DNA from: Albifimbria verrucaria
Lineage: Eukaryota; Ascomycota; Sordariomycetes; Hypocreales; Stachybotryaceae
Reading direction: 5' to 3'
DNA length: 64,000 nucleotides
Assembly: GCA_020081605.1 (NCBI GenBank)
Contig: JAHREC010000013.1
Location: 3,162,001 to 3,226,000, forward strand
The notes beneath the pieces are model-generated. The model saw only the letters and a list, made by a program, of their open reading frames with translations. It was not told the origin of the DNA and ran no database searches. This document shows positions 1 to 10,832 of the stretch, piece after piece; position 1 is the first letter of the stretch, and every line of letters starts with the position of its first letter. Position numbers and translations under genes: made by a program.

Positions 1-1594
1 TCGTCCGCTGCCCAGTCGACGCTCTCTGCCGGCGTTTGTTGATTGATGATGTGCTTGAGTTGCCGTCCGACAGTCTCCTCTTGATTGGACTCTTGCCTTG
101 GCGGCCAGTAATGAACCCCTTCGTCGCTAGTCGCAGCGGCTAATGCGGAAATATTGGATGGATCATCCAGCAGGCCCTGGCCCTCTGCCTCCTGGCCGGA
201 GGGGGTGTCCATTCGGTCGTACACGAAGCCGTAGGCATGGAAGGTTTGTATTGGGGTCGGCGTCATTGACGAGGTCAATGAAACTTTGACAGGACGGGTT
301 ATATGCTCGCACCAGGGAGTTGTTGAACGCAAAGGTTTCTCCTCGAGACCCATTGTCTCCCACGTGCAGATGCTCCGCACGCCTCACTTCTGAGTACGTC
401 TCGCTGTCCCAGTTCGCTGAACTAGTCTGGGGGTCGGTGAAGCCATCCGTATAGGTATCCGGAAATACGAGCACCTTTTTATAACACGTTCGCTGGCTCT
501 GGGAATGCATAGAAAGCCACTCCTTTCGACTCTCGTGAATGTATAGCTGGCCGGAGCTTTCGTCCTTGGAAAGGCTGAGATATGTCCAGCGATTATCGAT
601 TGCCCCCTCAGTGGCTTGCCTTCGCCAGCCAGCTGACTTGGGCAGAATCTGTAGTTCAGAATCATCCCCTACACGGAAGCGAAAGGCATGGTAGAAAGAA
701 TTCCACTTGTTTTCGTCGACGTCAATGACGGCTTGACTCGATAGGCCGTAGAAGTAGCCATCGATAATTTCGAAGCAAACTGTGCGGCCTATGTCCGCCC
801 CAATGAGATCCTCGGGGACCAGCTTTTCTCCCCATGATCCTTTGTTGAGGTCAAGGCCACGGATGAGCCATCGTCTGGAGCCGTCCCGGCCATATCCTGA
901 TCGAGTACCGTAGTAGAGGTGATTTTCGTCATTCCGCACAAAAAGACCCTTGGTCGACTCAAGCCGATGAGCGTCAATGACGTGCTTCGACCGAAGATTC
1001 CATATAACAAGCCAGCTGACAGAGTTGCCGTCTTTCGAGCGGGTATAAACACAGGACATGATATTGTGCGCAAAGTAGAGCGGTTTGAACTTGTAAGACT
1101 TGTGCTTCCCTGCACTTGGTAAAGCCGTGAGTAGAAGGTGCCGGGTATTAATCTCAACCTCCGTGGCGGCGCAGCCTCGCAAAAGCAAAACCCGGAGAAA
1201 TTCGTGGCCCTCATAGTTGAGTGTATAACAGAGGGCACCATTGGTGTAAGTGAAACCATTGGCCACGGCCATGATGGCCACATGGAAAGGCTTCGCGGTT
1301 CGAACAGCCGCCCTTCGTTTGACTATTCTTCTCAATCCCCTCGCATAGTCACCGGTGGCCTGAGCCTCGGAGAACTCGAGCGAGTGTCGTGCCTTCTTCG
1401 GAGGAAGTTAGACATGGGCGGAATGGAATGCGTAGGTGGGACAGACAAACCTGCAGAACGATGCGGCTCAAGCCTTGACTCCGGATCAAATGGCCAAACT
1501 GACGGCAGGTGAGGCTTAGGCTAAAGATCTCATCGAGCTCGAGGCACTCCATGATGAGGGTTATGATCTCAATGGGTGCGGCGAGAATGCCCAT
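1..1594 (-). CDS. F-box domain protein, runs off the left edge
   Basis: F-box proteins are usually substrate adaptors of SCF ubiquitin ligases; no substrate can be inferred here. The start chosen is the ATG at 1594, which opens directly into an F-box (residues about 3-45, with APIEIITLIMECLELDEIF and CRQFGHLI). Upstream in-frame Met codons give only low-complexity leader. A donor after the F-box near 1455 (GTTTGT) and an acceptor near 1364 (CTCAG) join it to a second exon rich in Trp, Tyr and Arg, as in the large fungal F-box family with poorly conserved C-termini. The second exon's frame stops at 163-165. A shifted frame then reads through to base 1 without a stop and has coding character (GVHYWPPRQ). 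The shift falls at a five-base G run (201-205), so the gene is interpreted as continuing past the window. The break could also be a very short intron or a real frameshift. The F-box call is firm; the 3' structure is not. Confidence 0.7.
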
Positions 1595-4160
1595 GATGCT
1601 GATGCCGATGCCGGTGGGCAGGCACAGCTGCAACTGGCTTCGGGGGTGAGAGGAGGCAAGGCTGTCGAGGAAGGGCGGCGAAAACGGAATGAGGAATGAA
1701 GACATTATCAGCTCCGGGAGGCTCCCAAGAGCCGCAACGGTTAGACGTAGCACAGCAGAGCCGCAACGGCGCCACCCATAGTCTTGTTCTAATAAGATCT
1801 TAGCGCGATGTGAGAGTCATGGCATGGTATGAGATCCGGACAAGGATGGGCTGGGAGTAAATCCGAAGTCCTTGGAAGACCGTGGGGACGGAAAGACGCT
1901 TTTCCCTGCAGCTATCCGAAGCTGCATCTGGTCTGCTTGGCCACATGAATGGAGGAGACGCATGCAGCCAGCCTTGCGTCGCGACCCGATGGTCGAGGGC
2001 CAGGTCAGGTCAAGTCAGGTCAGGTCAGGTCAAGCCCAGCCAAGTCGCGGTATTGCACGGCTCGCGGGTACAAGCCATGATGGCGCGCGGCGTCGATCAC
2101 GGACTGGTGACCTTGGACAGGTGGATCAGTGGTTTGAGGCTGAGATAGGCACCCCCTCCCACCCCTGGCCATCTTTCGCCGATACCCAGTAGCGTTGCGA
2201 TAGGTATGTAACGCAATTCTCAATCCACGCGGGCTGGCTTCAATCATGCGGCTCAAAATGGACACAAGGTAGGCCGAATCGGGAGATTGCACGCGGCCAA
2301 TCAGCGACCGGCCTGGCCAACCTCTGCCACCCCGAGCGGGCTTGGAGCCACAGGGTTTACCTAGTGCCCCCGCAAAAGCTCAAGGCACCAGCTCTGATGC
2401 CAACCGACTTATTGCTGTACTCACTCATCTCCCATCTTGGCTTGTCCACCGCGCCCCGTCCTGCCTGTCGCTGTCGTAATGCCGACTTCCTTGGCTCCAT
2501 TAGGGAGGTAGCCAGGCTTGTGCCTTAGCCGGGTCACCTGAGAAGCGTCAGATGCACAGATCCCGCCACGGTGAGATAAGGTGAGCTTGCTTACGCTACC
2601 TACGTCGTCTGCCTGCTCGTCATCAACCGGTATTTCCGAAAACCGCAAGATCCCATCCTCGCACCCGTGGCTTGTGCTGCTATTCTGGCCACGTTGGAGG
2701 CGAGCGTTTTGGCATCGGCGGCCTCAGCTCGTCGGATGAGGCTCAAGTGGCCCATCCTGGCGGAGCTCCGTCCATTATACGGTACTCCATGCGGCTGTCA
2801 TATACCCTAATTGCCTACCTTAGTTGGTGGACTCTTCGTTGGCACTATGCAACGGGAGTCTCCGATTGGACCCTTTGGCCCCCTACTCGAGTCACCGACC
2901 ATCCTTAAATCACATCGTGTTGACATCACAGCTCAGCTGCCTTCCTTATTTCACCGAGGGCTGGCTCAGACGCCCTTTGGGTGACGACGGCTTGTGCCTG
3001 TTCGCCACAGATGCAGCTGAAGTAGACGCATTTGGGGGAAATTATGAGTCCTTGGATGGGGGCTGTGGCACGGCTCGCCTAGGTTTGGCTATTGGCTTCC
3101 TGGTCTCAAGCAAGGCCATTAAAGATCAAGCCAACCCTGCCTATTACTGTCTTAATTAAACCCAGGCCAACCCAAATCCGGGTCGAAACCCCGAGATTTA
3201 CATTGGTTATACGTAGTTACATAGCTGGGGTCCTATTCACCCTACCTCCGTAAAGAGTTACAATTTTCTGGACCAGTATAGGGTAGCCCTGACCGAATGT
3301 AACATTGAAATAGGGAAATGCGCCCAGTAGTCAGTAGTAGCGCTGAACTACTAATATAAGGTGGGGAGCCTGAGGCAGATATCTCCCCTCAATGGCTCGG
3401 CACCTAGATTTGGCTACCGAGGTCGTCGTGCTCGGATGGGGCTTCCCTACCGCGATGCATGACCATCACACGCGTTCAACTCACCCGCTAGTCATAAGGG
3501 ACATGTTTTGAAGAGCAAGCATTCAATTGTGATTTAATCCCTCCTTGGGATCCATGCTTCAAGTCTCAACAGCAGCATTATTGATTGCTTTGGAATCATA
3601 ACGCTGTGGGTGGGTAACCATCATTCAGGGTCCATGACCCAAATTCGGCTAAGCGCGTGCTCGTTGGTTACCGTAGTAGCTCAATGCTCAATCGCCGACA
3701 CACAAAATAATGGTCGCAATGGGATCCTTGAAGCTCGCAAATCCAAGCAGACCACCCACCCCACCTCGACCGGAGCATACTCGAGCGGCTTGATGAAACG
3801 GACGAACTCGAAACCGATCTATGAGCCTATAACAGCAACTGGAAGCCCTCGTCCATCCTATGAGCGCCATGGAAGTCTCGCTAATGCCCCAAGACGAGGG
3901 TGCAACTACAAAAGTGCCGATGGTTCCTCTGTGGAGATCCATGGCACGTTGCAGAGCTTCCACAAGATTGTCCAACACGCGCACATAATTGCCAACATGC
4001 ATAGATAGCTATGCCTCTTTGGTAAACGAATCCGCCCTCCCACGGTCATCGAAGCTATAAGTACAAGGTGGTGCCGCATCCTTCTTCGCCAGCTTGCCCT
4101 GCCCACCATACCGAACACGACCCTGCCAGCACGCACCTCGCCCCGCCCGCACCCGTCAAA
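1595..4160. other. Intergenic, no gene recognised
   Basis: This 2.5 kb stretch lies between the divergent F-box gene and the MOSC fusion gene, so it should hold both promoters. Open frames here (up to 132 codons at 3610-4008) show no family motif and overlap a comparable frame on the opposite strand. Apart from a short pentamer repeat near 2001-2034, nothing was recognised. Confidence 0.6.
2001..2034 (+). repeat. Short tandem pentamer repeat (AGGTC/AAGTC)
   Basis: About six consecutive copies of a GGTCA or AGTCA unit with one-base variation. It lies in the shared upstream region of two divergent genes. It is probably a simple microsatellite; no function is implied. Confidence 0.7.
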
Positions 4161-5872
4161 ATGGCAGACATGCTCCCGATCGTCGATCTCCATGCCCCCT
4201 TCTCGGTGGATAAGCTGCTCGAGATCCGTACCTCCAGGATGAAGAAGATGCCCGGCTTGACAATTGAGTCTGGGATTGACAAGACTCTGTGTCTTGAACC
4301 AATGAAAGTGAGCAAGCTGGGGATTCATGGCGACGAGCACGACCCTACCTTTCACGGTGGCCCCGATAAAGCTATCCATGGCTGTGAGTGACGAGGCCTC
4401 GATCAGAACACTCTCGATGTCCTGTCACTGACTTTGTTCGAGATTGTGCCTCCCACTACCCAACCTGGCAACAGGCGTTCCCCGATCGAGCCGACAAATT
4501 CGTCCCTGGTGGCTTCGGAGAGAACTTCGTGACGAAGCATATGAACGAGCGCAATGTCTGTATAGGCGACGTGATTTCCGTGGGGCCCGAGGTCCTCCTC
4601 CAAGTCTCCCTACCCAGGCAGCCGTGCTTTAAGCTGAACCATCGATTTTCCATAAAAAACTTTGCCCCAAAACGTACGAGACGAGTCGCACGGGCTGGTA
4701 CTATCGCGTCCTACGCGAGGGAGAGGTTCGAGCCGGCGACGAGCTGCGTTTGGTGGAGAGGAAGTGGCCGCAATGGACTATTGAGAGGCTTCAGCAGTAT
4801 CTGCATCGCGAGAAAGACAACTTTGAGATGAACAAAGAGCTCTCAGAGGTGGAGGCACTCGGTGATGAAGCAAGGGGACAGTTCAAAAGACGGGTAGCGA
4901 AAGCGCTAAAGACTCCAGAAGCCCCGGAACCTGTGAGCTGGAAGGACTTCAAGATCACAAGCCGCAAGGTAGAGACACCACGGGTCATATCTTTGATCTT
5001 TGAAGCAGTTACACCCGTAACTCAACCAATCGGCTCAAGCTTCGGAGGTCACGCAAAAATCAAGCTACCGAACGGACTCGTCCGATCCTACTCACTGGTG
5101 TCCGGTGATGATGACTTTGAAGTTCGAAATAAGTTTAAGCTTGGCATTGCGCTCGACGAAAATAGTCGCGGTGGATCGAAATATTTGCACGAATCGGCCA
5201 AAGTTGGTGATGTGATACAGGTGGGCAGCATCACATCAGACCTCAAGCAAGCCACAATGGCAAGTAATCACATGTTCATCGTGGGAGGTATCGGGATCAC
5301 AGCGTTCCTGGACTTTGTCGCAGGCTTGAGATCCATCAACTACAACTGCCAAATACATTTTGCGGTAAGGTCATCGGACGAAGTCCCTTCCGTGACCGTT
5401 TAGACGCTCTGGGTGACGTCGTCACAATCTACGACAAGACCAAGGGCGAGAGAATGGACATTAAGGAGCTTATAAAAATATGCCCTGGAACACCCAGCTC
5501 TACGTATGTGGACCAAACAGACTCATGGAAGCCGCAAAAGCTGCGGTGAAGGAGTGCGGCATATCAAATAACGAGGTTCATTTCGAGGCCTTTGCAGCTG
5601 ATATCTCTGGCGACCCTTTTGAGGTTGAGGTGACGAATAGGTCTGGCAAGGTCTTGAAAGTGGGCGAGGAGGAAAGTCTTCTGGAAGTTCTCCGTCGCGA
5701 GATTGAGGACGTGCCGTCCAGCTGTGAGGTTGGCAACTGTGGCACTTGCAAAGTGACTCTGAAGGCAGGCCGGGTTGATCATAGAGGAACTTCGCTGACG
5801 GATGAGGATAAAGCAGGCTCCATGCTGAGCTGCGTAAGCCGAGGCATCGGCAGAATTGCGATAGAAATCTAG
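4161..5872 (+). CDS. MOSC domain - ferredoxin reductase - [2Fe-2S] ferredoxin fusion protein
   Basis: A three-part redox protein of about 550 residues. The N-terminal MOSC domain shows KLGIHGDEHDPTFHGGPDKA, VPGGFGENF and the conserved-type cysteine in RQPCFKLNHRF. MOSC domains bind or sense sulfur or molybdenum cofactor. The middle is an FAD/NAD(P)-binding reductase (RSYSLVSGD, then GGIGIT and VCGPNRLM). The C-terminus is a plant-type [2Fe-2S] ferredoxin with CEVGNCGTC and a distal cysteine in MLSCVSR. The arrangement resembles vanillate-demethylase-type reductases fused to MOSC, so electron transfer from NAD(P)H to a partner or small molecule is expected; the substrate is unknown. Start: ATG at 4161 in good context (CAAAATGG); an earlier in-frame Met at 4068 adds a Pro/His-rich leader. 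One intron at 4385-4442 joins IHG to YCASHYP. Three single-base deletions interrupt the frame: AAAA at 4669-4672, CCC at 5385-5387, AAAAA at 5474-5478. Confidence 0.88.
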
Positions 5873-6329
5873 AACATAAATTGCAAGCATATTTGTCTCA
5901 TGAAAGCGCCATCAGCCTAAAACACGACAACCTTAACCGGCCTCTGCCTCTACAGTACTCAAATAATGGCCATCACCAGCAAGCCGTAAGTAAAAGACGA
6001 TCCCGAATTGTCCCATATCCCAGATTTATGCATGATACCAGTATCAATGGTTCTGATTGATATTATTCAAGTAAAAGAATACAACAGTGTAATTGTTCTT
6101 CTTTCAATTTTAATGTATTTGCATTTTCTTCGATTAAATCTGAATTGTTCAGATTATTACAAGATCTAATTCAAGACAGTGTGAAAATAGTAAATTTGTC
6201 GCATACACTGTACAAACGTCTTATCGATATGAACTTTTTCCTTCTCTGCAAAATATTCCACTATCCTACAAGAGCTGTACCAACGATACTGCCACAGCAT
6301 TACAAGCTGTAGTATTGGGACCAAGCAAA
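5873..6329. other. Intergenic, AT-rich
   Basis: A tail-to-head gap between the MOSC fusion and RRP7, both on the plus strand. The part from about 6030 to 6200 is clearly more AT-rich than its surroundings, as expected for a 3' end region. No gene seen. Confidence 0.6.
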
Positions 6330-7267
6330 ATGGCTCCAGTAGAGTCTTCAAATGACCAGTTCGTCATCCTTCCGATTAGGATCCCGGCGGTCCCTTTATA
6401 CCCAACGACAGCCATCCACGAAGTGCGAGTACGACGAAACGCCCCCAAGATTCCTAGCGCAAACGATGGCCGCAGCCTTTTCCTGAAGAACGTCCCTCCG
6501 ATAGCACGGAAGCTCATTTCCGAGCCGTGTTTACCAGTCTGGTGGGCGCCGGGCGTTTCGAGACTATTACCTTTGACGACGACGCAAGATCCACGCTGCC
6601 GTTAGACCCTGCTCAGGCCACAAAACTTGCTGGTTTTACTCGCAAGCGAAAGCGTGGTGATCCGGAAGTCGAAGTGCCGCAGGCAGACGAGGATTTGGTG
6701 CAGTTACCGGCGATATGGACTCGCAATGTGCACAGGAGCAGTAGCACAGCTATTGCCCTGTTTGCCGACGAGAAGAGCGTCCAGAGCGTTCTGAAGGCCA
6801 TTGGAAAGGTTCAAAAACCAAGAAGTACCCTACGTGGGGTGAAGATTTGTCAACTCAAGTCCCTCGCTGGGCTCGCCATGGATTGCAGAACATCTTCAGA
6901 TGTGCCGATCGGACAAACAGGCCGTCAAAAGGCCGTTCATGACTTCTTCAATGCATACAACCAGAAGGAGAAGGATGCTGCTGAGCTTGCTAAGAGGCTA
7001 CGCAATGAACCTGATGAGGATGGCTTCGTTACTGTGACTCGTGGCGGAAGAGCGGCTCCTGCAACTCGAAATGAGGCAGAAGAGGCCCGAAGAAAGATGG
7101 TAGAAAAGGATACGCAGAAGAAGTCAGAAATGAAGGACTTCTATCGCTTCCAGCTGCGCGAGAGGCGGAAGCAAGAGCAGGCCGCTTTGCTGAAGCGGTT
7201 CGAGGAGGACAGGAGGAAGGTCATGTCAATGCGCGAGAAGAGGGGCAAGTTCAAGCCCGAGACATGA
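6330..7267 (+). CDS. rrp7: Ribosomal RNA-processing protein 7 (RRP7)
   Basis: Rrp7 is a component of the small-subunit processome, needed for 18S rRNA maturation and 40S assembly in the nucleolus; it is essential in budding yeast. The N-terminal part has an RNA-recognition-like fold start (RSLFLKNVPP, then a shifted frame reading FRAVFTSLVGAGRFETI). The C-terminus is diagnostic: a charged helix DFYRFQLRERRKQEQ, then RFEEDRRKV and the final KRGKFKP. The start is the ATG at 6330. The frame is broken by four one-base losses: near 6494-6499 (CCCTCC), 6813-6817 (AAAAA), 6861-6863 (CCC) and 6927-6930 (AAAA). Reading across them restores the expected order of conserved blocks, including KYPTWGEDLSTQVP. 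Four such breaks in a gene expected to be essential point to sequence error. Total length about 310 residues, normal for the family. Confidence 0.9.
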
Positions 7268-8242
7268 TGGCAATGCCTGATGTCCCATCAGCCAGTAAGT
7301 CTATCTACAGCTTCCTCAATTTATTTCGTGATGACGGTGCGGGGCAATCCAAGCAGCGAAGGTGATCTGAGGCAACTCGGATCTCCTCGTGCATGCCGAA
7401 GAAAACCGCTTTAAAAATCTTCTCAAATTCTGTCTGAGAATATCATCATAGCTTTATAGTTTTGAAACCTGGCAGAAAACGGGAGCTAATCGTGTACTAG
7501 ATCTGACTGCCTCGCCATCATTGCTTTGGCTCAGGACTTGCGCAATCTTTGCTTAAGGCATTTACCTGACTATGATCACTGTATAAGTCGCAAAGAGGTA
7601 CATGATATGCCTGGTTGTTAGCGCTGATAGTGCAGCCTCGTTCGACAAACGAGTTTGGCCCAGGCAAAAGAAGCATCTTGACTGGCACTATCCCCACGAG
7701 AATTCGATTGATACACTGATAGCATACCGCGCCCAAGAGCTCTACCTAATAGGCGTAATGTTTGGGAAGGGAAGAAATGCTCTAATCAAAACGCACATCA
7801 TCGCTTTCGAGCGTGTTAAGACGCCGTACGGAGGCTCACCATCTTGGTAGTTTTGTTGCCTTCCAACCAGGTCTCTGGGAGTAGAAATAGCAGCGCGCTT
7901 GTATAAAGACGAACGAATAACAATAACAAAACAATTCCCTGAAAACCCCGTTTGCTGCAATGAGCAGTCTAAGTGTTGGGCATAGTCCTGCCAACGAGTA
8001 CCTGGATGATGTGTTGGCAGCTGCATTAGTCATCCACGTGAAGTCGTGGAGCTACGTAAATTTGTTTACTTTCCCGCATAGCAACCAAAACATGGTTACG
8101 CAGGACCCTGCATGACGGACCAGTTGCTCGTGTTTGTATGCCAACTGGGGACTCATTTTTCTGAACAAAACAACGCGATCGCACAAACAAGCGCCAGCTG
8201 AATGATTAACCACCGTGTATCGTCATTTGTACCGGCTTTGCC
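7268..8242. other. Intergenic, no gene recognised
   Basis: About 1 kb between two plus-strand genes. It holds the 3' end of RRP7 and the promoter of the ADIP-like gene. No open frame with recognisable content. Confidence 0.6.
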
Positions 8243-10457
8243 ATGATCGACACCGATAACCTCCGTACGGCATCGCTGTACATAAACAACCAGCTCCTAT
8301 CAAGGGGCCTGCTTCGTGATGGCCAGAGCATCGACTTTGCTAACCCAGGGGACGACCATGATGAGGTTGCGGCGGTGATGGGGCGCATAATTGGCGTGGT
8401 CAATGACTTGATTTTGAGGCGTGATGTTCGTATTTCCCAGAAGGCGGATTTTCGCTGATGGCTAACATTTGTGGCAGCGCGATGCGGAACAACGCGAGTC
8501 GCTTTCTACAACGATGCGCGCCCTTCGCGCCGACAACCTCAAGCACGTTAACGATATGAGTCGACTGTCAGAAAAGCATTCCGAGGCCCAAAGAAAGCTG
8601 GACATTGCCGAAGCATCAGAAGCAGCCTTGAAGACGCAACTCAAATCGGCTGAAGCGGCTGCGCGCGGACTCAAGGATGAGGTCGCACGCACAAAGGCTC
8701 TAGTTGCGCAGGCACGTACTTCATGCGCGACCGAAGTACGCAGGCGAGACCGTCAGATCGACACACTAAAGAAGCAGCTGGGAGAGGCTGGCAGAGCGCG
8801 CGGTTCTAGAGGCAACCCCGGCATTACAACCATCACCATTAGTGGAGAAGTGGGCGAGGAGAAACCCTCCCCGACAAGAACTGGAAGTACTCTGTCACAA
8901 GACTACAGTCTGCGAAACGAGACAAATGCATTCCTCGCTGAACTTGCCCAGAACCTGAGCCAAGAAAACGAAGCTCTTATGAGGATCATGCAGCGCACAC
9001 TGACTCAGCTCCGTCAGATGAGCGGGTGGAATTCTGAAGACAAAGTTGACGACTATGTTGTTAAGCAATTGACGTCAGAGGATATGGCGATGGAACTCGA
9101 TTCTGTCTTGAGTCACATGAGAACCATCCTGACGAATCCTTCGTTCGTGCCCATCGAAGAGGTGGTGGTCCGAGAAGAGGAGATCAATCGCCTGAAAGAC
9201 GGCTGGGTGAAGATGGAAGACCGCTGGAAGGAGGCGGTGCATCTCATTGACGGATGGCGCAGAAGAATGGCGTCTAACGGGAGAGCAGTATGCGAAGAGG
9301 AGCTTAAAATGGGACTGCGATTGAGTCCGGTCCGCGTGAAAGACGTAGAGGAAACAAGACAAGCCATGGACACGAGGCTCGATGCAGTGGCTGAGGAGTC
9401 CGAAGAGGATATTCGTGCTCTGCAGCACTCTCCTTGTCCTGCTTATAGGCCCTCACGCTCACCCACATCTGAGCAGCATCATCAGCAAATGGCAGATGAA
9501 CAAAGCGAGGGAGAGTCAAGTATGATGGAGGAGGATGACTTGCTTGTCGATGATTACGACGTGTCGGAACCGAATGTGGAGATTCTTCAACAATCTACAG
9601 CCATGCAATATCCGCCATTCGAATCATCAAGGGATTCCTCGCCACCGCTTCCAGAGCCACCTCAACTGAGCCCCTTACGCAATTCACCATCCGCTGGCAA
9701 CCGTGGGCAGTTTAACCACCAAAAGGTCCGGCAGAAGCATGGGGAATTCACCACTATATTAGAAGAGAACACCTGGGACGTAGCAGGCGAACCAACTCCG
9801 CCTCTGCCGCCGCCGCATCGTACTACACCTTCGCCGAAGAGACTGCAGTCCACCGGAAATGGATCCAAATCTACAGAAAGACAGCGTTCTCCTTCGCGAA
9901 CATCTCTCGATGATGCGCTGCTCGGAACTCGCCCCGTAGACGAACTCGAGATGGAAGATGGCCTCGCCGAGCCGCAGATTTCATCGCGCCAGGAGCCCGT
10001 CACGAGAAGCCAGGATTCTTCCACTATGCCACAGCAGACACCTCGTCAAGTTCCATCACGGCTACCTCTGCCGGCAAACGCTGAACAGGGCCCTCAGCAG
10101 AGTCCTCTTACTATGGCCACTATTGCTGCCAAACTCGCTGCATCAGAGCGCGAGGCAGACGCTGCTCGAGTTCGCGCCAAACTCAAGGCTGTGCGAGGCC
10201 CTAGAGGAGTTAAGAAGCCAACACTCACACCTGTTCGGCCAGAGGCGAAGAGAGGGACGAAGAAGCTAGTATTGGAGACAGCCGAGGCAGAGCGTCCTGC
10301 CGAGAATGTTGACCCTATCAAGCAAGACCCTACATCTCAAGCAGAGCAGCCCGTTAAGCGGAAGCGAGAAGCGAGAACTACAAAGGCGGCGTCAAGGCGG
10401 CGGAGCACCCTAAGTCCTTGGGAGCTGGAGAGTCTGATGAGTGGCAAGGTGCAGTGA
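8243..10457 (+). CDS. Coiled-coil protein, ADIP / NIMA-interacting TinA-like
   Basis: About 720 residues. The N-terminus (MIDTDNLRTASLYINNQLL, then SIDFANPG and VMGRIIGVVNDLILRRD) matches the conserved start of the afadin/alpha-actinin-binding (ADIP) family, whose Aspergillus member TinA interacts with the NIMA kinase at spindle pole bodies. A long charged coiled coil follows (roughly residues 62-240, rich in Ala, Glu, Arg, Lys and Leu). After it come a second conserved helical block and a long Ser/Pro/Glu-rich, probably disordered tail ending in basic patches (KRKREARTTK). One intron at 8426-8477 joins LRRD to RDAEQRE. Unlike its neighbours, the 1,980 nt second exon has no frame break. A role at microtubule-organising centres is inferred from the family only. 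Confidence 0.8.
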
Positions 10458-10832
10458 ACTGCGGGCGTTTATGATGGGAAATGAGTGACGATTGGACGCA
10501 TGTATCATCTGTAATGGCTGTAAATATGGCATCTGGTACGGCGTTGACGGTTTGAGACAGTATGTGGTATAGTCGCCAACTTGGATACACAGGCAATTCA
10601 AAGAGTGATGAATGACAACAGAGGAACATGGCTGCATACCCAATATTGAGTGAAAATGAAATCTCATTCGTTTCATTATCTTTCCATTAAAGGCCTGGCT
10701 ACTGGTATACTGCAAGGCTAAATAAAACATAAGGATAAGACGTGTACCCAACCATCCTTGACTCCTTGGTGCTTTGTGAACGATACTAATATGTGCGCTT
10801 GAATAAATCAATGTCCACGAAGGGATAAATAC
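10458..10832. other. Short convergent intergenic region
   Basis: A tail-to-tail gap between the ADIP-like gene (plus) and the C2H2/Zn2Cys6 regulator (minus). It presumably holds both 3' untranslated regions. No gene seen. Confidence 0.6.

Noticed and set aside
3610..4008. Plus-strand open frame of 132 codons before the MOSC gene
   Set aside because: No family resemblance and a near-equal antisense frame at 3688-4002. Treated as chance.
5364..5404. Possible 41-nt intron GTAAGG...TTTAG in the MOSC fusion
   Set aside because: Splicing it would destroy conserved reductase sequence (AVRSSDEVPFRDRL); one missing C at 5385-5387 explains the shift better.
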